From Verrucomicrobiota bacterium (lineage in GTDB: Bacteria; Verrucomicrobiota; Verrucomicrobiia; Opitutales; Opitutaceae): 64,000 bases of DNA. Location: contig JAEWQP010000006.1 of the NCBI GenBank assembly GCA_023399155.1, forward strand, positions 310,001 through 374,000, written 5' to 3'. Shown here piece after piece: positions 9,131-19,044 of this stretch (position 1 is its first letter; each line of letters begins with the position of its first letter). Below the pieces are notes generated by a model that searched no databases, had not been told where the DNA came from, and saw only the letters and a program-made list of their open reading frames with translations. The position numbers were made by a program, and so were the translations under genes.

Positions 9131-10633
9131 ATGCACACTGAGCGGGCCGGGCGGGCGGTACGGTTCGACCGCGAGACGGTGGCGTTTGGTTTTCTCGCGG
9201 CACTCGGCACGGTGTTCTACCTGTGGCGCCTCGGCTGGAGCGACATTTGGATCGACGAGGCGTTTTCCAAGGCGCTTGCGCGACACTCGCTTCCCGACCT
9301 GCTGCGTCTTGTCGCGCATGATTCGCATCCGCCCCTCTATTTCATCGGGCTGAAGGGGTTCACCGCGGTTGTCGGCGACTCCGACTTTGCCATCCGGCTG
9401 TTCTCGGTGCTCGGCGCGCTGGCCACGTTGACCCTCGCCTTTGTCCTGGGCCGTCGCGTCTTCGGGCCTCCCGGAGCCCTCGTGTGGTGCGCCCTCCTGG
9501 TCGCGCTTCCGATGCCCGGCCTCTACGCCCATGTCGCCCGCATGTACACCTGGGCGGCGTTTGTCTGCGTGGGCGTCTTCCTCCACGCCGTCCTGTTCGC
9601 GCGTGAACGGAGGCGCGGCGATCTCTTCGGACTGGGTCTGTTCAGTGCCGCGGCTGCATACACGCACTATTACAGCCTGATCGCTGCATTCTGGATCGAC
9701 CTGACTCTCCTCGTCCTTCTGGTGGCGAGAAAGGAACGAGCCTGGCGCGGCGTCGCGGGCCTGGGCCTCGCGGTGTTTGTCCTCTACCTGCCCTGGCTGA
9801 TGGCATTGCGTTCGCAGGCGGCCGCGGTGCATCGGGACTTTTGGATACCGCCGATCACGTGGGCGTCCGTCGCGGACTGCTACGTGAAGCCGTTCGGCGG
9901 CTTTTATGGGATGTATGGCGTATCCTGGCTGCTGGCGGCGTTGATCTATGGGCTGACGCTCGCGTCGGTGCTCTGGGTCTTCGGTTCGCGGCGGAAGGAC
10001 GACAGGCTTGCGCTCGCCTTCGCGCTGGTGGGAGTTCATGCGACGATCCTGACTGCGGCCGCGGTGTCGCTGGGATTCCGGCCGGTGTTGTATCCGCGCT
10101 ATGTGATGACCATCGCGCCACTGCTTGTCGTCCCGCCCGTATTTGCACTCCTGCGCATGCGATCCGTCCTGGCGCGCTGGCTCGTCCTTGCGGTGGCGCT
10201 GGTCTGCGGGCTCTACGTCGTGTTCTCCGAATCCGGCTTTTCCTTCGGCCCGTACCAGCGCGCGCTGCAGACTCTCGCGCGCGAACACCCGGAGGTGCGG
10301 AAAGTCGTGCATGTCAACGAAGTCACGGCCGGCCCCTTTCACGAGTACGGCCGCGGCGGGCCCTGGATGCAGTTCTACATCCACAATGCCGGCACCTCCT
10401 GGTACTCGAACATGGAGATCCTGGCGGGAATGGCCGCGGTGCCGGATGTTGGCGCCATCGCGGACCCCGGGGAGGTGATCTGCCTCGTGGAGTTTGCGGG
10501 CCTCCCGCTGAACGGCCATAACCTCGAGCGAACCATGGCCCGGTGTGATGTCGTCGCACAAGTGGAGGTGTACGACGATAAACCCTACGCGGGCGTCCTG
10601 CTCAAGCTTCACATTCTTCGGGCACGGCCGTGA
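9131..10633 (+). CDS. GT39/PMT-like membrane glycosyltransferase
   Basis: A 500-residue polytopic membrane protein (about ten hydrophobic helices). The first extracytoplasmic loop carries the GT39-type acidic motif (WIDEAFSKALARHS) followed by HDSHPPLYF, as in ArnT- and PMT-like enzymes that use polyprenyl-phosphate sugars. The C-terminal ~150 residues are a soluble domain (VRKVVHVNEVTAGPFHEYG). It is predicted to transfer a sugar to a lipid, glycan or protein on the outer side of the cytoplasmic membrane; the acceptor is unknown. The start is at MHTERAG; the open frame upstream is out of character. Confidence 0.83.
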   Translation: MHTERAGRAVRFDRETVAFGFLAALGTVFYLWRLGWSDIWIDEAFSKALARHSLPDLLRLVAHDSHPPLYFIGLKGFTAVVGDSDFAIRLFSVLGALATLTLAFVLGRRVFGPPGALVWCALLVALPMPGLYAHVARMYTWAAFVCVGVFLHAVLFARERRRGDLFGLGLFSAAAAYTHYYSLIAAFWIDLTLLVLLVARKERAWRGVAGLGLAVFVLYLPWLMALRSQAAAVHRDFWIPPITWASVADCYVKPFGGFYGMYGVSWLLAALIYGLTLASVLWVFGSRRKDDRLALAFALVGVHATILTAAAVSLGFRPVLYPRYVMTIAPLLVVPPVFALLRMRSVLARWLVLAVALVCGLYVVFSESGFSFGPYQRALQTLAREHPEVRKVVHVNEVTAGPFHEYGRGGPWMQFYIHNAGTSWYSNMEILAGMAAVPDVGAIADPGEVICLVEFAGLPLNGHNLERTMARCDVVAQVEVYDDKPYAGVLLKLHILRARP

Positions 10634-10970
10634 CGCGCCCTTGGCTCCCGGCCTCGCGGGACCATGGATGCAGGTGAGCCACACTCCGGGCATGAGTGTC
10701 CCACACGCCACGGGTGGAACCCGACCTGACACCTCCCAGCCGTGCGCTACGGCCTGGCGGTAGTCAACCGGGGCCGCCCGTGCCGACGGCGTCGGCGGCC
10801 GGGCGGGTGGTTGGCGGTGCGGGAGCGGAGACCGCGCCCGGACCGGAGCGCGTCCACCTTCGCCGCTGCATGCTGGGCCCCGATGAAGAGCGACCCTCGG
10901 TGGACGAGAAAGTCTGCCCGCATTTCCGGAGTTTTCCGCTGCGGAATTCCGTGGTTTCGTTCTCTAATCC
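10634..10970. other. Intergenic region without recognised gene
   Basis: About 337 bases between two rightward genes. Short open frames are Pro/Arg-rich and unconvincing. No hairpin followed by a T-run is visible after the glycosyltransferase gene. Confidence 0.35.
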
Positions 10971-13595
10971 GTGATCGTGAAGATCCTTGTCGTCGCCGAA
11001 AAGCCCTCCGCCTGCCGTGAGATCGCGGCTGCGCTGCTCGGGATCAAGGCCGACAAGGGCACGGTGTTTCGCGGGCGGACGCCGCTCGGCGACGAAGTCA
11101 CGGTGAGCAGCGCGCGCGGCCACGTGCTCGAACTGGCGAAGCCCGAGGCCTACAACGCGGTCCACGGAAAATCCTTCGAGAAGTGGCGGCTTGCGGACTT
11201 GCCGATCACGCCGCGCGACGGGTGGGAGTTCGACGAGGCACCGCGGAGCGACGCCGAAAAAGTACTCGAAACGCTGCGCGGGCTCATGCGCGACCACGAG
11301 GGAGGCGAGATCGTCAACGCCTGCGACGCGGGTCGCGAGGGCGAACTGATTTTCCGCAAGGTGTTGAAGGCCTCGGGTATCGATTGCGTCAGTACGAAGC
11401 TCACGCGCATGTGGTACCTGGAGATGACCGCGAAGGCGCTGCAGGATGCCTATCGATCCCGCCAGCCGCTCGGCCAGCGTGACGGGCTCGCCATGGCCGG
11501 CTACACGCGCGACCAGGCGGACTGGCTTTCCGGCATGAACAAGACCGTCCTCGCGACCAAGACGCTGCCACGCGGCCAGGGCGCCTGGCGGGTGTGGAGC
11601 GTGGGCCGGGTGCAGACGCCGACGCTGGCGCTCATCTACGAGCGCGATCGTGCCATCGCCTTTTTCAAGCCGCAGGCCTTTTGGGAGGCCTATGGGCGAT
11701 TCGACGGGCTCGGCGCGAAGGCCGACCTCGACGCCTACGCGAAGTCGACGGAGCGGATGGGCCTGCTTGGCGCTCCCCAGATCAGCGAGGATCGCGAGCG
11801 CAAGGTGTTCTGGCGCGAGGAACTCGCCCGCGCATTCGCAGCGGCGGCACGGGAGCCGGCGACCTACAAGGTTTCGGATACAGGCTCGACCAAAACCGCC
11901 AACCCGCCGCTCCCGTTCGACCTGCAGGAGGCCTCGAAGTACTTTGCGAAGCGCTTTTCGTGGACCTCGAAGCAGTCGCTCGAGGTCCTGCAATCGCTCT
12001 ACGAGGCGAAGCTGATCAGCTACCCGCGAACCGACTCGCGTTTCTTTCCCGACACCCCCGAGATGAAGGCCAAGGTCGGCGACGGCCTGCGCGCCGCGAT
12101 TGCCTGGATCCAGACTCATCAGCCGAAGGCGCACATGGCCGGCCAGTCGCTCCTCGCCCAGGAGCAGATGGAGAAGGCCCGTGCCTTCAAGAATGTCCAG
12201 AGCGACCACTACGGCCTGCATCCGACCGGCGAACTCGACGGCCTCGCGAACGTCAATCGCGACCAGCTGATCGCGTGGATGGCCGTCGTGCAGGCCTGTG
12301 CGATGGCGCTCGACGAGCCCGCGAAGAGCAAGGTGATCACGCGGCGCTGGGAACAGGTCGGGGCGGGGGGGCCGTATGCGCCGTGTGTTTTCCGCACCAC
12401 GCGGGAGAACTTGGTCCATCCCGGCTGGAAGCGCTGGAAGAAGGTGGAGAGCGGCGATCCCGAGGAGGGCGAGGAGCCGTCAGGGATGCCGCCGCTGCAG
12501 AAGGAGCAGCTCATCCAGGACGTCGAGCTGAAGAAGCTCGAGACCAGTCCGCCCAAGCCGTTCTCCGAGGACACGCTTCTCGACGCGATGAAGTATGCCG
12601 GCGAGTCCTTCGACGAGAAGGCCGCACCACCCGAGCGCATCGAGGAGTTGATCGAGGCGATGAAGGACCGCGGCATCGGCACGCCCGCGACACGCGCCGC
12701 GATCATCGAGACTCTGCTCGCCCGCGGCTACATCGAGCGCAAGGGCAGGCAGATCGTATCCACCCAGAACGGACGCATGCTCATCCGCGAGCTCAAGAGG
12801 CTAGATCCGCTCGCGGTGTCGGCCAGGCAGACGGCGGAGTGGGAGCTCGAACTCAAGAAGATGGAGCGCGGCGAATCGACGTTCACCCGCGAGACCTTTC
12901 TGGACGAGATTCTCAAGCAATTCCTCGAGGTCCAGAAGGCTTACACGGCGGCGAGCACGCGTCTCGGCGAGGCGGACGCACCCGAACTGGTCGACGGCCG
13001 GCCGACCGAGGTCCTGTGCCCGAAATCGGGCCAGCCGATCCTGGATCGCGGCGCCGCCTGGGAGGCCCCCGGCTATCCGGGCGCGCTGCTATGGAAAGGT
13101 GCATTCGGACGCGCCTGGTCGGCGGAGGCATTCCGCGAACTGCTCGCGGAAGTCACGGCGGGAAAGACGAGGCGCTACGATGACCTCAAGACCCGCGACG
13201 GCCGCGCCTACTCGGCCCTGATTGGCTGGAACGCTGAGACCAACAAGTTCGCGCTGGTCGAGCCGGAGCCGGTCAAGGTGAAGGGTGCGAAGTGCCCGAA
13301 GAGCGGGAAACTCCTGCTGGATCGGGGAAACCACTTTGAAGCGCCGGGCTTTCCCGGCCTGCGGCTGTGGAAGGATGCGCTGGGACGCTCCTGGACGGCC
13401 GAGGACTACGTGCGTCTGCTCGACGGCGTCGTCCGCGGCGAGCCTGCACTTTTCGATGGTCTCGTGTCGAAGCGCACCGGCAAGCCCTACAAGGCCCGGC
13501 TTGCCCTTGATGAGTCGGCCCGGCGCATCATCGCCCTGTTCGATCAGCCACGCGCGTCGCCGGATTTCGGTGACACCGCGGGCCCAGGCGGCTGA
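10971..13595 (+). CDS. topB: DNA topoisomerase III (type IA)
   Basis: An 874-residue enzyme starting at GTG; a second GTG two codons on is equally possible. The Toprim domain shows ILVVAEKPSACREIAAAL and the acidic motif CDAGREGELIFRKV. The catalytic tyrosine is Tyr351 in LISYPRTDSRFFPDTP. A central hinge region and RGIGTPATRAAIIETLLARG follow, as in bacterial TopB. The C terminus has two copies of a topoisomerase C-terminal repeat (CPKSGQPILDRG near 683 and CPKSGKLLLDRG near 772), each with a conserved Cys but no complete four-Cys zinc finger. It relaxes and decatenates DNA by cutting one strand. The coding region is long and intact; no partner genes are adjacent. Confidence 0.95.
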   Translation: MIVKILVVAEKPSACREIAAALLGIKADKGTVFRGRTPLGDEVTVSSARGHVLELAKPEAYNAVHGKSFEKWRLADLPITPRDGWEFDEAPRSDAEKVLETLRGLMRDHEGGEIVNACDAGREGELIFRKVLKASGIDCVSTKLTRMWYLEMTAKALQDAYRSRQPLGQRDGLAMAGYTRDQADWLSGMNKTVLATKTLPRGQGAWRVWSVGRVQTPTLALIYERDRAIAFFKPQAFWEAYGRFDGLGAKADLDAYAKSTERMGLLGAPQISEDRERKVFWREELARAFAAAAREPATYKVSDTGSTKTANPPLPFDLQEASKYFAKRFSWTSKQSLEVLQSLYEAKLISYPRTDSRFFPDTPEMKAKVGDGLRAAIAWIQTHQPKAHMAGQSLLAQEQMEKARAFKNVQSDHYGLHPTGELDGLANVNRDQLIAWMAVVQACAMALDEPAKSKVITRRWEQVGAGGPYAPCVFRTTRENLVHPGWKRWKKVESGDPEEGEEPSGMPPLQKEQLIQDVELKKLETSPPKPFSEDTLLDAMKYAGESFDEKAAPPERIEELIEAMKDRGIGTPATRAAIIETLLARGYIERKGRQIVSTQNGRMLIRELKRLDPLAVSARQTAEWELELKKMERGESTFTRETFLDEILKQFLEVQKAYTAASTRLGEADAPELVDGRPTEVLCPKSGQPILDRGAAWEAPGYPGALLWKGAFGRAWSAEAFRELLAEVTAGKTRRYDDLKTRDGRAYSALIGWNAETNKFALVEPEPVKVKGAKCPKSGKLLLDRGNHFEAPGFPGLRLWKDALGRSWTAEDYVRLLDGVVRGEPALFDGLVSKRTGKPYKARLALDESARRIIALFDQPRASPDFGDTAGPGG

Positions 13596-13749
13596 TACGA
13601 ACCGGTGTCGTCGGCGAGGGTGGGGCGACCTCCGGGCGCGTTTCGCTCTCGCACCACCAGCAACCCGCCCATGCCGTCGGCCAGTCGCCGCGGCAGCCGA
13701 GGCGGTCGGGTCGCACCGTTTGGTGCTGGGAATTCCAAGCCCGGCCCGC

Positions 13750-15414
13750 TCAGGGCGTGACACGCTGCCACACGGCTCCCTGACGGATCTGCACCACGCG
13801 TTCCCACGATCCGGGCACGGAAGCGAAGGCGCGGGCCTCCTCATGATCGAGGAGAACCGCAAAGAGCGGCGTGCCCTGCCGGCTCAGACATGCGTCGAGC
13901 TTTGCGGTCCTTCCGGGATCGAGGTTTTCCAGGTGAATCACGCTCCGGTCGGTATAGTGGTAGAGCGCGCCCGAGGCCTGGCCAGCCAGGAGGACCGCGC
14001 CGGCAGGCAGGTTCGCCTCGGTCCATTGTGAAAGCAGCGGAAAGACCCGGTCGGCAGGTTCGTGCCCATGCACCCCGAAGTGCCGTTGCCAAGCGACTTG
14101 CCAGGCCAGCGCCGCGACCAGAAACACGGCACCGGTCCCGAAGCTGAACCTGCGCCATTGCGCGGGACTGGATACGGGCCTCGGACCGGAGACAGCCACG
14201 GTGGCCAGCGGTCGCTCCCAGTGCTGCAGGACCCGCGTCGCGGCGATCGCCAGGGCGGGCAACGCCGGCACGACCAGTCGGAGCGTCCACCATGTCTCAT
14301 GCGTGTGGTAGTAGGTGGCGTAGAAACCGAGAAAGACTCCCGCCCACGCGGCGAGGAACACCCGGGTCCGCACATCGGAGCGCAGGAACGGCAGGCCGAG
14401 CGCGGCCACCACCAGCGGCGTGAGAAGGACGGGCAGCCAGATGGCATAGTGCGCGACGGTCGGGCCGAGATGGCAAAGGCTGAACAGTTCACCCGGCGGT
14501 CCGTATCCAGTTGCCAGGACCGATCCGTACAAGACTGCGTTGGCCCCGCCGAGGATTAGGGCAAAAGGCGCGCCGCCGACGGTCACCAACGCGAGTGAGC
14601 GGACCAAGCCTGCAAGTGCGTGGCGACGCACTGGTGCCTTCCGATCGCGTCGTGGTGTTGGCGGATCCGTGAGCTCGTCGGGCGTATGATCCTCCGGGCG
14701 CGGCTTCAGGCCGGACCAGAGCGCGAGCATGACCGGGATCGCCGCGATGAGGTTTGCGGGGCGGATCAGCACGGCCATGCCCAGCGCGGCCCCGGCAAGG
14801 ACGGGCCACCACGAGCGCCCCCCGCTTCGCAGCGCCGCGTGGACGGCCAGCAGTACCCAGAAAGTGGATGTCGTCTCGCTCATCACCTGGAGGGCATAGC
14901 TGTAGACCAGGGGCGAGAGTGCCCACACCGTGAGCATGCCCGGGACCCAGGCGGGCTTGACGCCTGCGCGCCGTGCAACCGCGTGCAGGAGCACGGCACA
15001 GCCCAGCATGGCCGCGACATTGAGCGCACGAGGGCCGAGGTCCGGTCCGAATGCGGCGATGAACAAGGCGAGGTGGAGGGATTGGCCGATCGGGTAGGCC
15101 GGAACGAGCCGTTCTCCGGCCGGGTTCAGCCGGAATCCGAGCGGCAGGAACATCTCGGGCTCGAGACCTTCGAATCCGGAGGGTGGCGGTCGGATCGGCT
15201 CACTCAGCCGCCCCTCGAGCAGGAGCCGGGCGCCGTTGAGGTAGCCGGAGGCATCCGCTCCGGCGGCATGCGGCGTCGTGTACCACGCGATGCAGGCGAA
15301 ATAGCCGGCGAAGAAGACGCCGATCACGCACCAGATCCAGCGCGGCGCCCGAGATGCGGGCTGGCGCGACGTTGCAGACGCCGACATCGGGGACGATTGG
15401 CCGGTGACCGGCAT
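13750..15414 (-). CDS. Polytopic membrane glycosyltransferase-like protein (GT39 type)
   Basis: A protein of about 554 residues with a first transmembrane helix near residues 25-50 (WIWCVIGVFFAGYFACIAWY), then a loop with GADASGYLNGARLLLEGR. About nine further helices and a soluble C-terminal domain follow (LPAGAVLLAGQASGALYHY). This is the architecture of GT39-like dolichyl- or polyprenyl-phosphate-sugar transferases, although the canonical double-Asp motif is less clear than in the 9.1 kb homologue. The start is uncertain: MPVTGQ (used), MSAS 27 bases downstream, or an upstream Met at 15456. It is convergent with topB. The acceptor is unknown. Confidence 0.75.
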   Translation of the reverse strand: MPVTGQSSPMSASATSRQPASRAPRWIWCVIGVFFAGYFACIAWYTTPHAAGADASGYLNGARLLLEGRLSEPIRPPPSGFEGLEPEMFLPLGFRLNPAGERLVPAYPIGQSLHLALFIAAFGPDLGPRALNVAAMLGCAVLLHAVARRAGVKPAWVPGMLTVWALSPLVYSYALQVMSETTSTFWVLLAVHAALRSGGRSWWPVLAGAALGMAVLIRPANLIAAIPVMLALWSGLKPRPEDHTPDELTDPPTPRRDRKAPVRRHALAGLVRSLALVTVGGAPFALILGGANAVLYGSVLATGYGPPGELFSLCHLGPTVAHYAIWLPVLLTPLVVAALGLPFLRSDVRTRVFLAAWAGVFLGFYATYYHTHETWWTLRLVVPALPALAIAATRVLQHWERPLATVAVSGPRPVSSPAQWRRFSFGTGAVFLVAALAWQVAWQRHFGVHGHEPADRVFPLLSQWTEANLPAGAVLLAGQASGALYHYTDRSVIHLENLDPGRTAKLDACLSRQGTPLFAVLLDHEEARAFASVPGSWERVVQIRQGAVWQRVTP

Positions 15415-15561
15415 GGCGCGTATGTGGGATTCGTCCAAATCCCGGTCAAGTTTCATCCGGTCGCGACGCATTGTGCAGCGGAGCACCAGGTTCGCGGACT
15501 GCACGACGTGAGACGAGTCGCGGGCTTGAACGGGGGTGTCGCTGTTGCCTATCGTCCTGTG

Positions 15562-16083
15562 ATGCGGCACCGCGTGTTTTCCACCGCCTTCGGCCGTGCG
15601 GCGATCGTCTGGCATGGCGCCGCGATTGTGGGCTTTCGGCTGCCGGCGGAGGAGGCCTCTGCAATGGAGGCGGAACTGGCGCGGCGATACGGATCGGAGG
15701 CAGCGGACGAGATTCCCGCGCCGTTCGCGGATATCATCGAGCGTGCCAGGCGCCATTTCGGTGGTGAGCCGCAGGATTTCTCCGATGCCCCGCTCGACTG
15801 GTTGCGCGTGAGCGAGTTCCAGCGCGAGGTGTATCGGTATACCTGCCTGGTGAAGCCTGGTCGCACCTGCGGCTACGGCGACATCGCACGCCAGATGGGA
15901 TTGCCGCACGCGTCCGCGCGGGCGGTCGGCGCGGCCTTGGGATCCAACCCGTGGCCTCTGCTCGTGCCTTGTCATCGCGTCGTGTCGGCCGGCGGCAGGA
16001 TGACCGGGTTTTCGGCGCCGGGCGGGATTCAAACGAAAGTGAGGCTGCTTGCACTGGAAGGTGCCGTACTGAACCTTGAGTGA
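15562..16083 (+). CDS. ogt: Methylated-DNA--protein-cysteine methyltransferase
   Basis: A 173-residue protein matching the Ogt/AGT family. The active-site motif PCHRVV places the acceptor cysteine at Cys137, and the helix-turn-helix region includes YGDIARQMG. An N-terminal ribonuclease-H-like domain precedes it. The protein removes alkyl groups from O6-alkylguanine by a suicide reaction. The coding region is complete and about normal length for a short Ogt. A GTG eight codons upstream (15538) is an alternative start. It is divergent from the GT39-like gene, with about 150 bases between them. Confidence 0.93.
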   Translation: MRHRVFSTAFGRAAIVWHGAAIVGFRLPAEEASAMEAELARRYGSEAADEIPAPFADIIERARRHFGGEPQDFSDAPLDWLRVSEFQREVYRYTCLVKPGRTCGYGDIARQMGLPHASARAVGAALGSNPWPLLVPCHRVVSAGGRMTGFSAPGGIQTKVRLLALEGAVLNLE

Positions 16084-16281
16084 ACCGTGGGTTGACTGGA
16101 ACTGCATCTGCAGGGCTTGTCGGCGCGGCAAGAATCCGGTGCTCGGCATCCGTGCGAAGGGTCGTGCGGATCGCTGCGCGCAGCGCATCTCCGCCAGCGG
16201 CGGACTTATGCACGTCAATAGCGATGCTACGGAAATGCGGTCGCGTCGAGGGGCGCGTGGCCCGTCGGCGTTAAGTATGGC

Positions 16282-16587
16282 GTGCCCGACTCATCTGAAA
16301 CCACCGCGGCGAGCTTCGCGGAGCTCACACGCAACAACCTCGCCGCGGTCGCGCAGGAGTTGAGCGAGCGGGCCTGCGCCATCCTCCGCCAGGACGCGGA
16401 TTCACTCATGTTCCGTGCGACGCCGGGCTCACTGAGCCAGCGGTTGTTTCCCTGGACGCGCAAGGTCTACCGGATTCACTGCGCGGGTGCTGTCGTGCAC
16501 CTGTCGCCACGAGGTCAATACCATGATGTCGCCCGCGGTTCGCGCGACGTGGTCATGCGCGAAATCCACCGGATACTGAATTCCTGA
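16282..16587 (+). CDS. Small hypothetical protein
   Basis: A 101-residue frame with a GTG start and strong third-position GC, so it looks coding. It reads as a soluble helical protein (ELTRNNLAAVAQELSERACA) followed by mixed strands (KVYRIHCAGAVVHLSPRGQ). There is no signal peptide, no membrane segment and only two Cys. I do not recognise a family. It lies 198 bases after ogt on the same strand. Confidence 0.5.
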   Translation: MPDSSETTAASFAELTRNNLAAVAQELSERACAILRQDADSLMFRATPGSLSQRLFPWTRKVYRIHCAGAVVHLSPRGQYHDVARGSRDVVMREIHRILNS

Positions 16588-16988
16588 GTCCTGGGGGCTA
16601 TCCAGAAACTGGATTCCGGTAAGACGAGGCCTCCCTCCTTCGTCAGAGCTTTGGCGCGCTGGATGGACGGGCTGCGGCTCGAAAAGAACGGGGTCAAGCG
16701 GACGCTTTGCTCAGTAGGCCCGATCGCGGCTCGGTTTCCGACGACGTTTCGTTCCGGATGCCGCTGGGATTCCGGTCAGCACGATCACGGAGTGCCGCTG
16801 CGTTGGCGCGGTCCGACCGAAGGCGAACGCGGGTCGTCGCGCTTTTGTGATGCGCCCAGCCGTCGGATCCACTCTTCTGGAAGCGTGGACTCGCGCCATC
16901 GCGATCCAGCAACGTGCCTCCTCATCATCCGGGCCCGGGCTGGCAGCGACGCACCGGCCGGGATTCGCTCCACCCATTTCTCTCCATC
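16588..16988. other. Intergenic region upstream of the esterase-like gene
   Basis: About 400 bases with no supported gene on either strand; short frames are Arg-rich. It probably contains the promoter of the rightward gene at 16989. I saw no strong palindrome or hairpin. Confidence 0.35.
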
Positions 16989-18935
16989 ATGACACGACGC
17001 ATCATCGACGTTCTGCTTCTCGCATCTGCGCTTCTTTCCTCCGGTCAGCTGAGCGCAGCGGTCCGCCTCCCCAGCATCGTGAGTGATGGCATGGTGCTGC
17101 AGCGCGAGGTGGACCTCGTCGTCTGGGGCTGGGCCGATCCCGGCGAACGCGTGACGGTCACATTTCGTGATCGGCAGTACGAGGCGGTGACCGGGGTGGA
17201 TGGTCGGTGGCAGCTCGGGATGGAGCCGTTGCAGGCCGGCGGACCTGATCGCCTCGAGGTCGCGGGAGGTAATCGCATCGCGATCGAGGATGTCCTTGTC
17301 GGCGACGTATGGGTCTGCTCCGGCCAGTCCAACATGACCCACCAGTTTAATCGCTGGCAGGAACGCTATGCGCACGAGATCGCGGCCGCCGACGTCCCGG
17401 CGATCCGGCAGTTTTATGTGCCGACGAGCGCGGTGTTGACCGGGCCGCTCGACGATGTGCCGGGCCTCTCGTGGAAGGCGGCCACCCCGGAAAATGTCCT
17501 GGATTTCACGGTCATCGGCTACTTCTTCGCCCGGAAGTTGTACGATCGCTTCCAGGTGCCGCAGGGCATCATCATGAGCTGCGTCGGTGGCACGCGCATC
17601 GAGGCGTGGACCAGCGAGCAGGGGCTCGCGGACTTCCCGGAAATGTTTGCGACGATCGAGCGGAACAAGGACGCCGACTACGTCGAGCGGGTGAACGCTG
17701 AGGCCCGGGCGGATCGCGAGGCCGACGGCCCGCGGATCGAGGCCGACAAGGGCCTGACCGGTCCGGTCAAATGGTTCGATCCCGCCTATGAGCCGATGAA
17801 CTGGAAGCCGGTCAACATCCCGGGCTACTGGGAGGACCAGGGCGTGCGCGACCTCGACGGCGTCGTCTGGTACCGGCGTGAGATCGAGGTGCCCAAGGCG
17901 ATGACCGGGGTGGACGTGCGCGCCAACCTCGGGCGCATCCGCGACGCCGATGAGTTCTACGTGAACGGCACCCGCGTGGGCAACACGACCTACGAGTACC
18001 CGCAGCGTCGGTACACCATACCCGCCGGCGTGCTCCGGCCGGGGCGAAACCTGTTTGTCATCCGGGTGACCAATTCGGGCGGAAAGGGTGGTTTCATCCC
18101 GGACAAACCCTACCATCTCGCCGCGGCCGGCCTGACTCTCGACCTGAAGGGAACCTGGCACTACAAGGTGGGCGAGGCGTTTCCGCCCAGGCGCCGGTAC
18201 CGGCAGGCGATCTCCGCACAGAGCCAGCCGGCCTCGCTCTATAACGGGATGATCGCCCCCTTCACCCGCTTTGGCGTCCGCGGCATCCTTTGGTACCAGG
18301 GCGAGAGCAATGCGGGCGAACCGGAAGCCTATCGGGCCCTTCTGCCCAATCTCATCCAGGACTGGCGCAGCCGGTGGGGACGCGCCGACGCGGTCTTCCT
18401 GATCGCGCAGCTGCCGGGCTACATGGATGTCGATTATCTCCCGGCCGAGAGCAACTGGGCGCTCATGCGTGAGGTGCAGTTGGATACGGCGTTGTCGGTC
18501 CCGCGGACGGGGATCGGAATCAACATCGATCTGGGCGAGTGGAACGACATCCATCCGGCGGACAAGAAGCCCGTGGGCGAACGGCTCGCCCTGCAGGCGA
18601 TGAAGCTGGTTTACGGCGAGCACGCACTGGTCGCCTCCGGCCCGATCTACCGGTCGCACACGATCCGGGACGGCCGGATCATCCTTTCCTTCGACAGTGT
18701 CGGCAGCGGGTTGGTCTCCCGCGACGGTGAACCGCTCGCGCATTTCGCGATCGCCGGCGAAGACCGGAAGTTCACCTGGGCGAGCGCGGCCATCGAGAAC
18801 GACACCGTGGTGGTCTGGAACGACCGTGTCCCCGAGCCGAAGTACGTGCGATATGCCTGGGCGGACAATCCCGATTTTGCCAATCTCGCCAACGCCGAGG
18901 GTCTGCCGGCGGCGCCCTTCCGCACCGACCGCTGA
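16989..18935 (+). CDS. Secreted sialate O-acetylesterase-like SGNH hydrolase
   Basis: A 648-residue protein. The signal peptide is MTRRIIDVLLLASALLSSGQ. The N-terminal strand LPSIVSDGMVLQRE is a SASA-family hallmark. The nucleophile is Ser114 in CSGQSNM, and the C-terminal Asp520/His522 come from NDIHPADK. A WYQGESNAG motif lies between, and a beta-sandwich (jelly-roll) insert with WYRREIEVP occupies about residues 265-400. Such enzymes deacetylate sialic acids, but in plant-degrading Verrucomicrobia many act as acetyl-xylan or other carbohydrate esterases, so the substrate is open. The start is the signal-peptide Met. Confidence 0.88.
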   Translation: MTRRIIDVLLLASALLSSGQLSAAVRLPSIVSDGMVLQREVDLVVWGWADPGERVTVTFRDRQYEAVTGVDGRWQLGMEPLQAGGPDRLEVAGGNRIAIEDVLVGDVWVCSGQSNMTHQFNRWQERYAHEIAAADVPAIRQFYVPTSAVLTGPLDDVPGLSWKAATPENVLDFTVIGYFFARKLYDRFQVPQGIIMSCVGGTRIEAWTSEQGLADFPEMFATIERNKDADYVERVNAEARADREADGPRIEADKGLTGPVKWFDPAYEPMNWKPVNIPGYWEDQGVRDLDGVVWYRREIEVPKAMTGVDVRANLGRIRDADEFYVNGTRVGNTTYEYPQRRYTIPAGVLRPGRNLFVIRVTNSGGKGGFIPDKPYHLAAAGLTLDLKGTWHYKVGEAFPPRRRYRQAISAQSQPASLYNGMIAPFTRFGVRGILWYQGESNAGEPEAYRALLPNLIQDWRSRWGRADAVFLIAQLPGYMDVDYLPAESNWALMREVQLDTALSVPRTGIGINIDLGEWNDIHPADKKPVGERLALQAMKLVYGEHALVASGPIYRSHTIRDGRIILSFDSVGSGLVSRDGEPLAHFAIAGEDRKFTWASAAIENDTVVVWNDRVPEPKYVRYAWADNPDFANLANAEGLPAAPFRTDR

Positions 18936-19044
18936 TTCCCGCGCCGCGGCTGAACTCCATCCAGACCGGCGTCTCAGGCGTTTCCCGGATGCGATTCAGG
19001 TCCCGACGGGCTAAGGTCCCGCGTGTGGGGACGATATCTCAGGC

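Noticed and set aside
10764..12419. Long minus-strand open frame opposite topB
   Set aside because: Mirror of the topoisomerase coding frame; no motif of its own.
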